A stretch of DNA of 24,474 nt from GCA-2698665 sp038101125 (GTDB taxonomy: Bacteria; Pseudomonadota; Gammaproteobacteria; GCA-002705445; GCA-002716945). The DNA lies in assembly GCA_038101125.1 (NCBI GenBank), contig JAYNVZ010000016.1:1-24474 (forward strand). Direction: 5' to 3'. Under the pieces are notes generated by a model. That model saw only the letters and a program-made list of their open reading frames with translations. It was not told the origin of the DNA and made no database searches. This document shows, in pieces, positions 1 through 7,430 of this stretch (position 1 is the first letter of the stretch; every line of letters begins with the position of its first letter). A program made the position numbers and the translations under genes.

Positions 1-1
1 T

Positions 2-619
2 TATGGCGATTTTGGTAAAATACCTATAGATGAAAAAACTCCTGTAATAGCTAAATCCCCATATTCAGCAACGAAAATTGCTGCAGATCAGCTAGCTTAT
101 TCTTATTATAGTAGTTATGATATTCCTATAAGTATCATAAGACCATTTAATACATTTGGACCAAGACAGTCCAATAGAGCTATCATACCAACAATTATCA
201 CTCAACTATTAAATAATGAGAAAGATGTAAAGCTTGGCTCATTATATCCTACTCGAGACTTCACATATGTAAAAGATACGGTGAGAGGATTTATTGCTAT
301 TGCAAATAAGAGTAAAAGTCTTGGTGAAATAATAAATATTGGCTCTGGTTATGAGATATCTATAGAAGACTTATTTTTATTAATTAATTCTATAATCAAT
401 ACCGACATACAAATTAAAAAAGATAAATCACGTATTAGACCAAAAAAAGGAGAGGTCAATAGATTGAAAGCTAATAATAAAAAAGCTAGAGATCTAATAG
501 GTTGGACACCAGAGTATCATGGAAAACAAGGATTAAAAAAAGCAATGATAGAAACTATAGACTGGTTTACAAATCCAAATAACATCAAATTATATAAATC
601 GGGCTTATATAATATATAA
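2..619 (+). CDS. legB: LegB-like UDP-GlcNAc 4,6-dehydratase, 5' truncated
   Basis: This is the C-terminal part (205 codons) of an extended-type SDR sugar-nucleotide dehydratase. The frame is open from base 2, so the N-terminal Rossmann segment with its glycine motif lies outside the window. The first visible catalytic element is YSATK, the Tyr-x-x-x-Lys pair. It is followed by IRPFNTFGPRQS, the AIIPTIITQ segment, TRDFTYVKDT and an NIGSGYEISI segment. These elements and the WFTNPNN...YKSGLYNI ending closely resemble LegB, which converts UDP-GlcNAc to the 4-keto-6-deoxy sugar in legionaminic acid synthesis. That fits the NeuB-type synthase downstream. Family assignment is firm. The exact substrate is inferred, because related dehydratases acting on other nucleotide sugars share this C-terminal layout. 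Confidence 0.75.
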   Translation, partial: YGDFGKIPIDEKTPVIAKSPYSATKIAADQLAYSYYSSYDIPISIIRPFNTFGPRQSNRAIIPTIITQLLNNEKDVKLGSLYPTRDFTYVKDTVRGFIAIANKSKSLGEIINIGSGYEISIEDLFLLINSIINTDIQIKKDKSRIRPKKGEVNRLKANNKKARDLIGWTPEYHGKQGLKKAMIETIDWFTNPNNIKLYKSGLYNI

Positions 620-620
620 C

Positions 621-1646
621 GTTGGTATTTTTATTAAGAAGAATATTACAATTCAACCAATCATAAAGTTTGAAGATCTATTTCAAAGTAACAAGGGCGG
701 TATATCAACCACAAATTATTTAACTAAATCTGGACGCTACTCTCTTTATAAAATCATTAAGATTATTAAAAAAAATAATCCTGATGTAAAAGATATATAT
801 TTACCGAGCTTTATATGTGAAGAAGTAATTTCCTCATTAGTATCATTTAAGCTTGATATTATATTTTATAAACTAAACGATGATCTTTCACCAAATATAC
901 ATTTTTTAAAAGAAAAACTAAAAAGAAAATCAATATTACTCATTGTCAACTATTTTGGCGTTATGTCTAATTGGAGTTCTATTGACAGAATTAAAAAGGA
1001 CTATGAGTTGATAACCATCGAAGATAATTGTCATTCTTTAAACGAAGAAGATGGAGTAGGGTCCTATGGAGACTATTCTTTTAATAGCTTACGAAAAATT
1101 ATACCATTATTAAGTGGCTCAGAACTCAAAATAAATATCCATAGCAGCGAGGCAGAAATAAATTACCCTAGAGTAAGACTTCCTAGCATTGGTGAAATCA
1201 AGTACCTCTTAAGATCTTATAGAAATAAAAAAAATACGAAGATATTTATAAATCATACTAAAGACAATAAGATAATATTTGATGAAAAAGGCATAGACTA
1301 TATTTCGAAAAAGATATTAAATAATAATAGTTTCAACATTAATCAAATATGCCTCACTAGACGTAATAATTTTATTTCATGGAGAGAATTCTTGCCTAAA
1401 AATGAATTAAGCTCTTTTGAGATTGATATTAATCAAGTCTTTTGTCCATACGTATACCCTTGCTTCGCTAAGTCAAATACAATAATGAGGAAATGGTTAG
1501 AATGGGGTATGAGAAATAATATAAGAATTATTAATTGGCCGAAAATACCATTTAAGTCACATGATCATTTTGGGAATTCTCATTTGAATATGGTCCTATT
1601 ATTTCCTGTAAATCATCAGTTTAATCTACCCATTAGGTTGAATTAA
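621..1646 (+). CDS. DegT/DnrJ/EryC1-like PLP aminotransferase, start codon unresolved
   Basis: The frame is open from 561 to the stop at 1646. It reads as a coherent protein from about 621, just after the upstream stop, but the first ATG is at 963 and no in-frame ATG, GTG or TTG precedes it. The stretch before 963 clearly belongs to the protein: it has an LTKSGRYSLYKI segment and a YLPSFICEEV segment, as expected before the PLP site in this fold. After 963, EDNCHS (Asp near codon 135 from 621) fits the PLP-pyridine Asp. SLRKIIP (Lys near codon 159) fits the Schiff-base lysine region. The end, LLFPVNHQFNLP, resembles the family's terminal LPVHQ-like element. It probably aminates a 4-keto sugar or related intermediate. 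About 340 residues is slightly short for the family. The start may be ATT or ATA, or a small indel may hide it. Confidence 0.6.
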   Translation, partial: VGIFIKKNITIQPIIKFEDLFQSNKGGISTTNYLTKSGRYSLYKIIKIIKKNNPDVKDIYLPSFICEEVISSLVSFKLDIIFYKLNDDLSPNIHFLKEKLKRKSILLIVNYFGVMSNWSSIDRIKKDYELITIEDNCHSLNEEDGVGSYGDYSFNSLRKIIPLLSGSELKINIHSSEAEINYPRVRLPSIGEIKYLLRSYRNKKNTKIFINHTKDNKIIFDEKGIDYISKKILNNNSFNINQICLTRRNNFISWREFLPKNELSSFEIDINQVFCPYVYPCFAKSNTIMRKWLEWGMRNNIRIINWPKIPFKSHDHFGNSHLNMVLLFPVNHQFNLPIRLN

Positions 1647-1672
1647 TAGTATATTTACTAGGTAATCGTATT

Positions 1673-1680
1673 AAAGGGGA
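1673..1680 (+). promoter_or_regulatory. Shine-Dalgarno site deciding a TTG start
   Basis: The purine run AAAGGGGA ends four bases before the TTG at 1685. It is one of the clearest ribosome-binding sites in the window and supports TTG as the true start of the membrane dehydratase gene. Confidence 0.6.
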
Positions 1681-1684
1681 TAAT

Positions 1685-3619
1685 TTGAAAGACTATTTAC
1701 TTAACTTGCCGAGATTTATAAAAAGGTTATTAATGGTAATAACTGATTTTGTAGTTCTTGCACTGATGGCATGGATCGCTCTTGTTTTAAGAGGCGATGG
1801 TTTTTTTAATATAAATAGTGGGTATGAATTATCCGGCGCCACATCTACAGAACTTTATCAATTTATTACATTAGCCTCTATAATAACTATAGCAGTTCTA
1901 TTAAAAATGCGTTTATATCGATCGATAGTTCGATATATTAATCTAGATACATATGTAAATATTGCTAAGGCATGTTTATTATCAACTGGAATATTAGCTG
2001 CAGCTATGATTTCTTATGATATGCCAATACCAAGATTTACATATCCAATTTATTTCATACTGGCTACTACATCTGTGATCTACATAAGATATACTGCCAG
2101 CAGTTATCTAGCATTTAAAAATATAACTAAAAGACGAAACGTGTTAATGGTTGGCACTCATGAGGAATCTATTCAGATAGCTGAATTTCTAAAGAATAAT
2201 GATCAATTAAAACCTATGGGTTTCATAGTTTCAGCTATTAACTACGAAAAATCTACTATTTCAGAATTACCTGTATATAGCGTTTTACAAACAAATAATG
2301 TAATTATCAAAAAAGACATTGAAGAGATCTTAATAATTGAAAATAAAATAACTAAAAAAGAAACTTTAGAAATTATTAAGCAACTCGCGCCTCATCAAAA
2401 ATTAATTAGGAAAGTTCCTGATATATCCGATTATGCTTCTGGGAAGATCCAAGTTTCAGATTTTAAAAGAATTGATATTGAGGATCTATTAGGAAGAGTA
2501 GCGATTAAGACCGATCCATTCTTGTTAAAGTCGTGCATTGAAAATAAAACAGTTTTAGTCACGGGTGCAGGTGGCTCAATAGGGTCAGAGTTAGCAAGAC
2601 AGATAATACAACATAATCCTAAGAAAATTATTCTTCTTGAACAATCAGAATACTTTTTGTATCAAATTGATAATGAAGTCTCAAATATTGATAAAATAAA
2701 AAATAAAGATATCAAATTAAAATCTTATCTTGGATCAGTGACAGATAATGACTTCGTGTCAAATATATTTAAATCAGAAATGATTGATACGGTTTATCAT
2801 GCTGCTGCAAACAAGCATGTTCCTCTTGTTGAACATAATCCAATATCAGCAATCAAAACAAATATATTTGGAACTAAAGTTGTGGCGGAAAATGCATTGG
2901 AAAATAATATAGAAAACTTTGTCCTAATATCCAGTGATAAAGCTGTTAGACCAACAAATATTATGGGTGCAACAAAAAGATTCGCAGAGTTAATCCTTCA
3001 GTCAATGCAAGATAAAGTTGACAAGATGCCATCAAATCAATGTAAAACTAAATTCTGTATGGTTCGATTTGGTAATGTTCTTGATACATCAGGCTCAGTA
3101 GTGCCATTGTTTAGGAGTCAAATAAAACAGGGTGGCCCAGTAACGGTTACAGATACTAGAGTGATTAGATATTTTATGACAATCAGCGAGGCTACAGAGC
3201 TCGTTATACAGGCGGGTTCATTAAGTAAAGGCGGAGAAGTATTCCTATTAGATATGGGAGAACCTATGAGTATACTTAGCCTAGCAAAAGAAATGATCAA
3301 GCTGAGCGGCAAAGAGATTAAAGACGAAACAAATCCTGATGGTGATATAGAAATTGTAATAACAGGGTTGAGGCCAGGTGAAAAGCTTTATGAAGAATTG
3401 CTTATTGGTGATAATGTAAGCAAGACAGTACATGATCATATTATGTATGCAAATGAAGGGAAGCTTTCTATAGAGGAGATTGATAATTTCATTCAAGACC
3501 TGACTAATCTAAAATCTAAATCAAGTGTTAATGAAGTACAAAAAATCCTTTATCAGTCTGTAGAAGGTTATAGACCGAGTAAAACAGAGAATATTATTGA
3601 TTTTAAAGCTAACTCGTAG
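1685..3619 (+). CDS. Membrane nucleoside-diphosphate-sugar 4,6-dehydratase (WbpM/CapD/FlaA1 type)
   Basis: A 644-residue protein with the full architecture of long WbpM-type enzymes. Four hydrophobic segments fall at about residues 15-37, 55-75, 91-110 and 119-140. A nucleotide-binding-like domain follows from about 150 (RRNVLMVGTHEES). The SDR domain starts near 288 with VTGAGGSIGSE, the NAD-binding glycines lying at 294-300. The active site is SSDK at 416-419, with Met427 and Lys431 in the MGATKR element. This is the Ser-Met-Lys variant of the usual Ser-Tyr-Lys triad, as known for WbpM. The family converts UDP-GlcNAc to a 4-keto-6-deoxy intermediate at the inner membrane, for example on the way to QuiNAc or FucNAc. 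The TTG start is supported by the strong ribosome-binding site just upstream. The gene is complete, and the family call is secure. Confidence 0.93.
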   Translation: MKDYLLNLPRFIKRLLMVITDFVVLALMAWIALVLRGDGFFNINSGYELSGATSTELYQFITLASIITIAVLLKMRLYRSIVRYINLDTYVNIAKACLLSTGILAAAMISYDMPIPRFTYPIYFILATTSVIYIRYTASSYLAFKNITKRRNVLMVGTHEESIQIAEFLKNNDQLKPMGFIVSAINYEKSTISELPVYSVLQTNNVIIKKDIEEILIIENKITKKETLEIIKQLAPHQKLIRKVPDISDYASGKIQVSDFKRIDIEDLLGRVAIKTDPFLLKSCIENKTVLVTGAGGSIGSELARQIIQHNPKKIILLEQSEYFLYQIDNEVSNIDKIKNKDIKLKSYLGSVTDNDFVSNIFKSEMIDTVYHAAANKHVPLVEHNPISAIKTNIFGTKVVAENALENNIENFVLISSDKAVRPTNIMGATKRFAELILQSMQDKVDKMPSNQCKTKFCMVRFGNVLDTSGSVVPLFRSQIKQGGPVTVTDTRVIRYFMTISEATELVIQAGSLSKGGEVFLLDMGEPMSILSLAKEMIKLSGKEIKDETNPDGDIEIVITGLRPGEKLYEELLIGDNVSKTVHDHIMYANEGKLSIEEIDNFIQDLTNLKSKSSVNEVQKILYQSVEGYRPSKTENIIDFKANS

Positions 3620-3643
3620 TTAATCTACTAGTCATTATATTAT

Positions 3644-4327
3644 ATGAAAATTGATAAGTATCTAATAAATAAAAATGAGACAATTAAGTCTGCTTTAAAA
3701 AAAATAGATGGGAATCATTTAGGTATAATATTTATAGAGGATGACAATAAAGTTGTTGGGGTTGCAACAGATGGTGATATACGAAGATTTATGTTAAAAG
3801 AAAATAACTTAGATTCGATTATCCATGAATGCATGAATAAAGATTTCTTCTATCTTATTGATTCGGATGTAACCAATAATTTAATACTAGAGTCATTGAA
3901 TGATAGAATTAAAGTAATTCCAGTATTGAATACAAAGAGAAATTTAGTTTCTGTTGTTTCAGATAAAGTCACATCTTGGGAAACTACTGTACACAAACCT
4001 TGGGGATACTATAATACGTTAATCAATAATAAAGAGTTTTTGGTCAAAAAGATTGTAATATTCCCCAAACAAAGCATCTCATTACAAATTCACAATTTTA
4101 GATCAGAGCATTGGATTGTTCTAGAAGGCACTGCAACTATCTTAATAAATAAAAATAAGATAACTTTAAAAAAATCTGAATCAACATATGTTCCTCAGAA
4201 GACAGAACATAAGGTAACTAATAATACCGATAAACCACTGATTATTTTAGAAACCCAACTTGGGAAAAAGTTATCGGAAAACGATATTATTAGAATTGAA
4301 GATCAGTATAATAGGAATTCAAAATAA
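3644..4327 (+). CDS. CBS-domain pair fused to a mannose-6-phosphate isomerase type II cupin
   Basis: A 227-residue two-part protein. Residues 1-110 look like a CBS pair. GVATDGDIRR (39-48) is very similar to the CBS part of PtmE-type nucleotidyltransferases of legionaminic-acid pathways. Residues 117-225 match the cupin that normally forms the C-terminal domain of bifunctional ManC/AlgA: KPWG at 118-121, SLQIH ending at His150, the EHW element at 155-157, His189 and ETQLG at 203-207. These are metal- and substrate-site residues of type II phosphomannose isomerases. The guanylyltransferase half is absent. It lies 24 bases after the membrane dehydratase and upstream of the NeuB-like gene. It may be a sugar-phosphate isomerase, or a cupin controlled by nucleotide binding to the CBS pair. 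The domains are clear, but the reaction is unknown. Confidence 0.8.
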   Translation: MKIDKYLINKNETIKSALKKIDGNHLGIIFIEDDNKVVGVATDGDIRRFMLKENNLDSIIHECMNKDFFYLIDSDVTNNLILESLNDRIKVIPVLNTKRNLVSVVSDKVTSWETTVHKPWGYYNTLINNKEFLVKKIVIFPKQSISLQIHNFRSEHWIVLEGTATILINKNKITLKKSESTYVPQKTEHKVTNNTDKPLIILETQLGKKLSENDIIRIEDQYNRNSK

Positions 4328-4404
4328 AATTATACTTAGCTATTATCATGATAGGCTTGATGCTATATTAATTAGCTAGTATTGTAATTTTTCTGGAGAC
4401 AATA
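4328..4404 (+). promoter_or_regulatory. Intergenic leader with possible promoter and good ribosome-binding site
   Basis: This 77-base spacer is long for this tightly packed locus. It contains a 10-base palindrome (TATCATGATA, 4344-4353). TTGATG (4357-4362) lies 17 bases before TATTGT (4380-4385), which is a weak sigma-70-like pair. GGAGA (4395-4399) lies five bases before the ATG of the NeuB-like gene. The ribosome-binding site is convincing. The promoter is only a suggestion and could be chance in AT-rich DNA. Confidence 0.3.
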
Positions 4405-5223
4405 ATGGGTGTAAAAATAATTGCCGAAGGCGGCATTAATCATAATGGTGACATCACTATGGCCGAAAAACTAATTGATGTAGCTGTTGATTCTGGTTGT
4501 GATTATATAAAGTTTCAAAAAAGGAACCCAGATATCTGTGTACCAGAAAAACAAAAGAACGTCTCTAAGTCTACTCCCTGGGGTGAAATGACATACTTAG
4601 AGTATAAAAAGAAAACTGAATTTGATAAAAAAGAATACGATCATATTGATGATTATTGTAAGAAAAAGAGGATTAAATGGTTTTGCAGCGTATGGGATTT
4701 AGATTCTGTGGATTTTATGAAACAATATTGCTCTATTACAAAAATACCATCGGCTTTGATTGTTGATGAGGAGTTGTGTAAAAAAGCAAGACAGGAAAAT
4801 ACTGAGCTGATTATTTCAACAGGAATGAGTACAGAAAAAGAGATCGAGCAAGCTGTTTCATGGTGTGATCCTGATATAATTATGCATACAAATTCTACTT
4901 ATCCCTCTCCTATAAATCAAATTAATATTAGATATATCAGTTGGTTACAGTCTAAATATAAAAATAAAATCATAGGCTATAGTGGACATGAGTTAGGCCT
5001 CATGCCGACAATTCATGCTGTCGCAATTGGGGCAAAATATGTAGAAAGACATATAACTCTCGACAAAGAATTATGGGGCTCTGATCATAAAGCTTCACTT
5101 GAACCTAAAGAACTTAGTGAACTAGTGGCATTCATAAGAGAAATTGAAGCTAGTGCTGGTGACGGTGGTCCTAGATCACTTCTCCAAGGCGAAAAAGATA
5201 AACTTAAGACTCTGCGTGGTTGA
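4405..5223 (+). CDS. neuB: NeuB-family nonulosonic acid synthase without a SAF domain
   Basis: A 272-residue NeuB/SpsE-type TIM barrel, which condenses phosphoenolpyruvate with an N-acetylated hexosamine to make a sialic-, legionaminic- or pseudaminic-acid-like sugar. Visible elements in order are AEGGINHNG (7-15), YIKFQKR (34-40), ISTGMS (137-142), TNSTYPSP (162-169), GYSGHELG (191-198), VERHITLD (213-220) and GSDHKASLEP (225-234). The last two carry conserved metal- and substrate-binding residues. Well-studied NeuB proteins are about 340 residues and end in an antifreeze-like SAF domain that closes the neighbouring subunit's active site. This one stops soon after the barrel. The start is fixed by GGAGA five bases upstream. 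No CMP-sugar synthetase or hydrolysing epimerase is visible in the window. The symbol denotes the family, not proven sialic acid specificity. Confidence 0.82.
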   Translation: MGVKIIAEGGINHNGDITMAEKLIDVAVDSGCDYIKFQKRNPDICVPEKQKNVSKSTPWGEMTYLEYKKKTEFDKKEYDHIDDYCKKKRIKWFCSVWDLDSVDFMKQYCSITKIPSALIVDEELCKKARQENTELIISTGMSTEKEIEQAVSWCDPDIIMHTNSTYPSPINQINIRYISWLQSKYKNKIIGYSGHELGLMPTIHAVAIGAKYVERHITLDKELWGSDHKASLEPKELSELVAFIREIEASAGDGGPRSLLQGEKDKLKTLRG

Positions 5224-5229
5224 GTTTCA

Positions 5230-6303
5230 ATGAGCTTTGTCGGTCATTTCAAAAACAAAAAAGTCCTCGTCACAGGTAATACAGGCTTTAAGGGCTCCTG
5301 GTTGTCGCTATGGCTTCATCTCTTGGGTGCAAAAGTAATTGGAATTTCTAAAGATGTACCAACAAGTCCATCTCATTATAAACTTAATAATAAATTTTAT
5401 TTAAAGAAAGAAAAATTTGACTTATCGAATAAAAGACTGACCACAAAAATTATCAAAAATTCTAAGCCAGATTATATATTTCATCTAGCAGCGCAACCCA
5501 TAGTATTAGAATCCTATAGTGATCCATATGCTACTTATCTGTCAAATACAGTTGGCACGTTAAATATATTAGAGTCTTTAAAGGAAAGTAATCATAAATG
5601 TACTGCAATATTAATTACTAGTGACAAGTGCTATGAGAATATTAATAAAAAAGTTAATTATAAAGAAAATGACAGGCTGGGTGGGCTTGACCCTTATAGT
5701 TCATCAAAAGCATCAGCTGAGCTTATAATACGAAGTTATTATGAATCATATTTTAAAACTAAATCTTCTAATGTCCGAATTTGTTCTGCTAGAGCCGGCA
5801 ATGTAATGGGCGGGGGTGATTGGGCAAAATATAGAATAGTTCCGGATTGTATGAAATCATGGTCTCAAGGAAAAAAAGTGATTATAAGAAATGCTAAATC
5901 AACAAGACCATGGCAACATGTTCTTGAGCCAATTAGTGGATACTTAACACTTGCAAAATCATTATCTAAAGATCAAAATCTAAATGGAGAAGCTTTTAAT
6001 TTTGGTCCTAATTCTAACTCTTCTTATACTGTTAAAGAATTAGTTGATAATCTGTCTTTATATTATCCAGGATCGAAGTCTAAAGTAATTCCAGATAAAA
6101 ATAAACGGTATGAAGCTAATCTTCTAAGCTTGAATTGTTTAAAAGCAAAAAAGTTACTTAACTGGTCATCTAAGATTAATTTTAAGAATACTGCCAAAAT
6201 GACAAGTCAATGGTATGAAACATATTATAATTCTAATCCTAAAAATGCCTATAAATTATCGTTAGAGCAGATTGAGCAATATACTGAGTTATTAGATAAA
6301 TGA
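5230..6303 (+). CDS. rfbG: CDP-glucose 4,6-dehydratase
   Basis: A 357-residue SDR enzyme that converts CDP-glucose to CDP-4-keto-6-deoxyglucose, the entry step for CDP-deoxyhexoses. The N-terminal VTGNTGFKGSWLSLWL segment is diagnostic of RfbG (the dinucleotide loop is at about 16-22). TSDKCYEN (130-137) and YSSSK (Tyr156 and Lys160) form the catalytic region. NDRLGGLDPYSSSKA and RPWQHVLEP are also typical. Length is normal. It starts six bases after the NeuB-like stop and overlaps the following cupin gene by four bases (ATGA). The matching cytidylyltransferase rfbF lies two genes downstream, so the CDP-glucose route is present in one transcriptional block. Also known as ddhB in Yersinia. Confidence 0.93.
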   Translation: MSFVGHFKNKKVLVTGNTGFKGSWLSLWLHLLGAKVIGISKDVPTSPSHYKLNNKFYLKKEKFDLSNKRLTTKIIKNSKPDYIFHLAAQPIVLESYSDPYATYLSNTVGTLNILESLKESNHKCTAILITSDKCYENINKKVNYKENDRLGGLDPYSSSKASAELIIRSYYESYFKTKSSNVRICSARAGNVMGGGDWAKYRIVPDCMKSWSQGKKVIIRNAKSTRPWQHVLEPISGYLTLAKSLSKDQNLNGEAFNFGPNSNSSYTVKELVDNLSLYYPGSKSKVIPDKNKRYEANLLSLNCLKAKKLLNWSSKINFKNTAKMTSQWYETYYNSNPKNAYKLSLEQIEQYTELLDK

Positions 6304-6722
6304 TAGAGGGAATAGTTATCACAAATCTAAAGAGGATATCTGTGCCTGATGGAGATATTCTTCATGGCATGAAAAAGACAGATGTCGGATATAAAGATTT
6401 TGGCGAGATTTATTTCTCATATATCTTAAAAGATAAAATCAAAGCCTGGAAGATTCATAAAAAAATGACATTAAATTTGATAGTCCCATTTGGCTCAGTG
6501 CGTTTTAATTTCATTCAACTTAATTCAGAGGGATTAATAGATAAACGTATGGAGCTTACAGTGTCTCATGATAACTATTGCAGGATCACGGTACCACCAA
6601 ATATAATCTTTGGGTTTAAGGGGATCGGAAAGGATTCGAGTATTGTTGTAAATATTGCAGATATTACTCATAGTGATGATGAAGTAAAAAAAATAGATAT
6701 TAACGAATTTGAGTTTAAGTAA
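6300..6722 (+). CDS. dTDP-4-dehydrorhamnose 3,5-epimerase-like cupin
   Basis: A 140-residue single-domain cupin related to RmlC/RfbC. FGEIYFSYILKDKIKAW (34-50) followed by KIHKKMT (His53) and VPFGSVRF is the family's central barrel region. TVPPNIIFGFKG (97-108) is the second cupin strand pair. It is shorter than classical RmlC (about 180 residues) and belongs to the short subfamily often found in deoxysugar loci. The residue two before His53 is Lys, where many epimerases have a second His. Translationally coupled to rfbG (four-base ATGA overlap) and two bases upstream of rfbF, it probably epimerises CDP-4-keto-6-deoxyglucose at C3 and/or C5 before reduction. Substrate is inferred from position, and a non-catalytic role is possible. 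Confidence 0.72.
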   Translation: MIEGIVITNLKRISVPDGDILHGMKKTDVGYKDFGEIYFSYILKDKIKAWKIHKKMTLNLIVPFGSVRFNFIQLNSEGLIDKRMELTVSHDNYCRITVPPNIIFGFKGIGKDSSIVVNIADITHSDDEVKKIDINEFEFK

Positions 6723-6724
6723 AA

Positions 6725-7426
6725 ATGAGAGTTATAATTTTAGCGGGTGGATTTGGAACACGACTAGGTGAGGTCACAGACCTTATCCCAAAACCTATGG
6801 TATCAGTAGGAGGGAAGCCTATAATTGTTCATCTCATGGAACATTTCGTCTCTTACGGACATACTCAGTTTCATCTTGCGCTAGGTTACAAGGCTGATGT
6901 AATTGAAAAATATTTTAGCGAACATTCTTTTGAATGGAGTATTAATCTTCATGATACAGGACTTCATACTGCAACTGGGGGGAGAGCCAAACAAATTAGT
7001 TCGTCTTTAAATGGCGAACGATGTTTTCTTACATATGGTGATGGATTATCTAATGTAGATTTATCTCAACTAGAAGCATTTCATAATAATCATGGAAAGC
7101 TGGCTACAGTCACTGCAGTTCATCCGGCAGCTAGATTTGGAGAATTAGATTTAGATGGCGATAGAGTATTATCCTTTGAGGAAAAACCTCAGCTTCAGAC
7201 AGGATGGATAAATGGAGGTTATTTTCTATTAGAAAATGATTTTTTTAAATACATCAGCTCTGATTCAATTATGCTTGAAAGAGAACCATTAGAGTCAGCT
7301 ACAAAAGATAAAAATTTATATGCGTTTAAGCATGATGGTTTTTGGCAATGTATGGATACCAGAAGAGATCATAAATTACTAGAAGACCTATATCAAAAAG
7401 GCAATCCTCCATGGCAGAAAAAATAA
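6725..7426 (+). CDS. rfbF: Glucose-1-phosphate cytidylyltransferase
   Basis: A 233-residue nucleotidyltransferase that makes CDP-glucose from CTP and glucose-1-phosphate. LAGGFGTRLGE (6-16) is the nucleotide loop. KPM (23-25) carries the conserved lysine, and LTYGDG (102-107) supplies a metal-binding Asp. EKP (153-155), WINGG (161-165), EREPLE (185-190) and HDGFWQCMDTRRD (203-215) are strongly characteristic of RfbF as opposed to dTDP-glucose enzymes. It is slightly shorter than the usual 255 or so residues but has both ends. It sits after its pathway partner rfbG, with only two bases to the preceding cupin gene. Also called ddhA or ascA in other organisms. High confidence. Confidence 0.94.
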   Translation: MRVIILAGGFGTRLGEVTDLIPKPMVSVGGKPIIVHLMEHFVSYGHTQFHLALGYKADVIEKYFSEHSFEWSINLHDTGLHTATGGRAKQISSSLNGERCFLTYGDGLSNVDLSQLEAFHNNHGKLATVTAVHPAARFGELDLDGDRVLSFEEKPQLQTGWINGGYFLLENDFFKYISSDSIMLEREPLESATKDKNLYAFKHDGFWQCMDTRRDHKLLEDLYQKGNPPWQKK

Positions 7427-7430
7427 GTCA

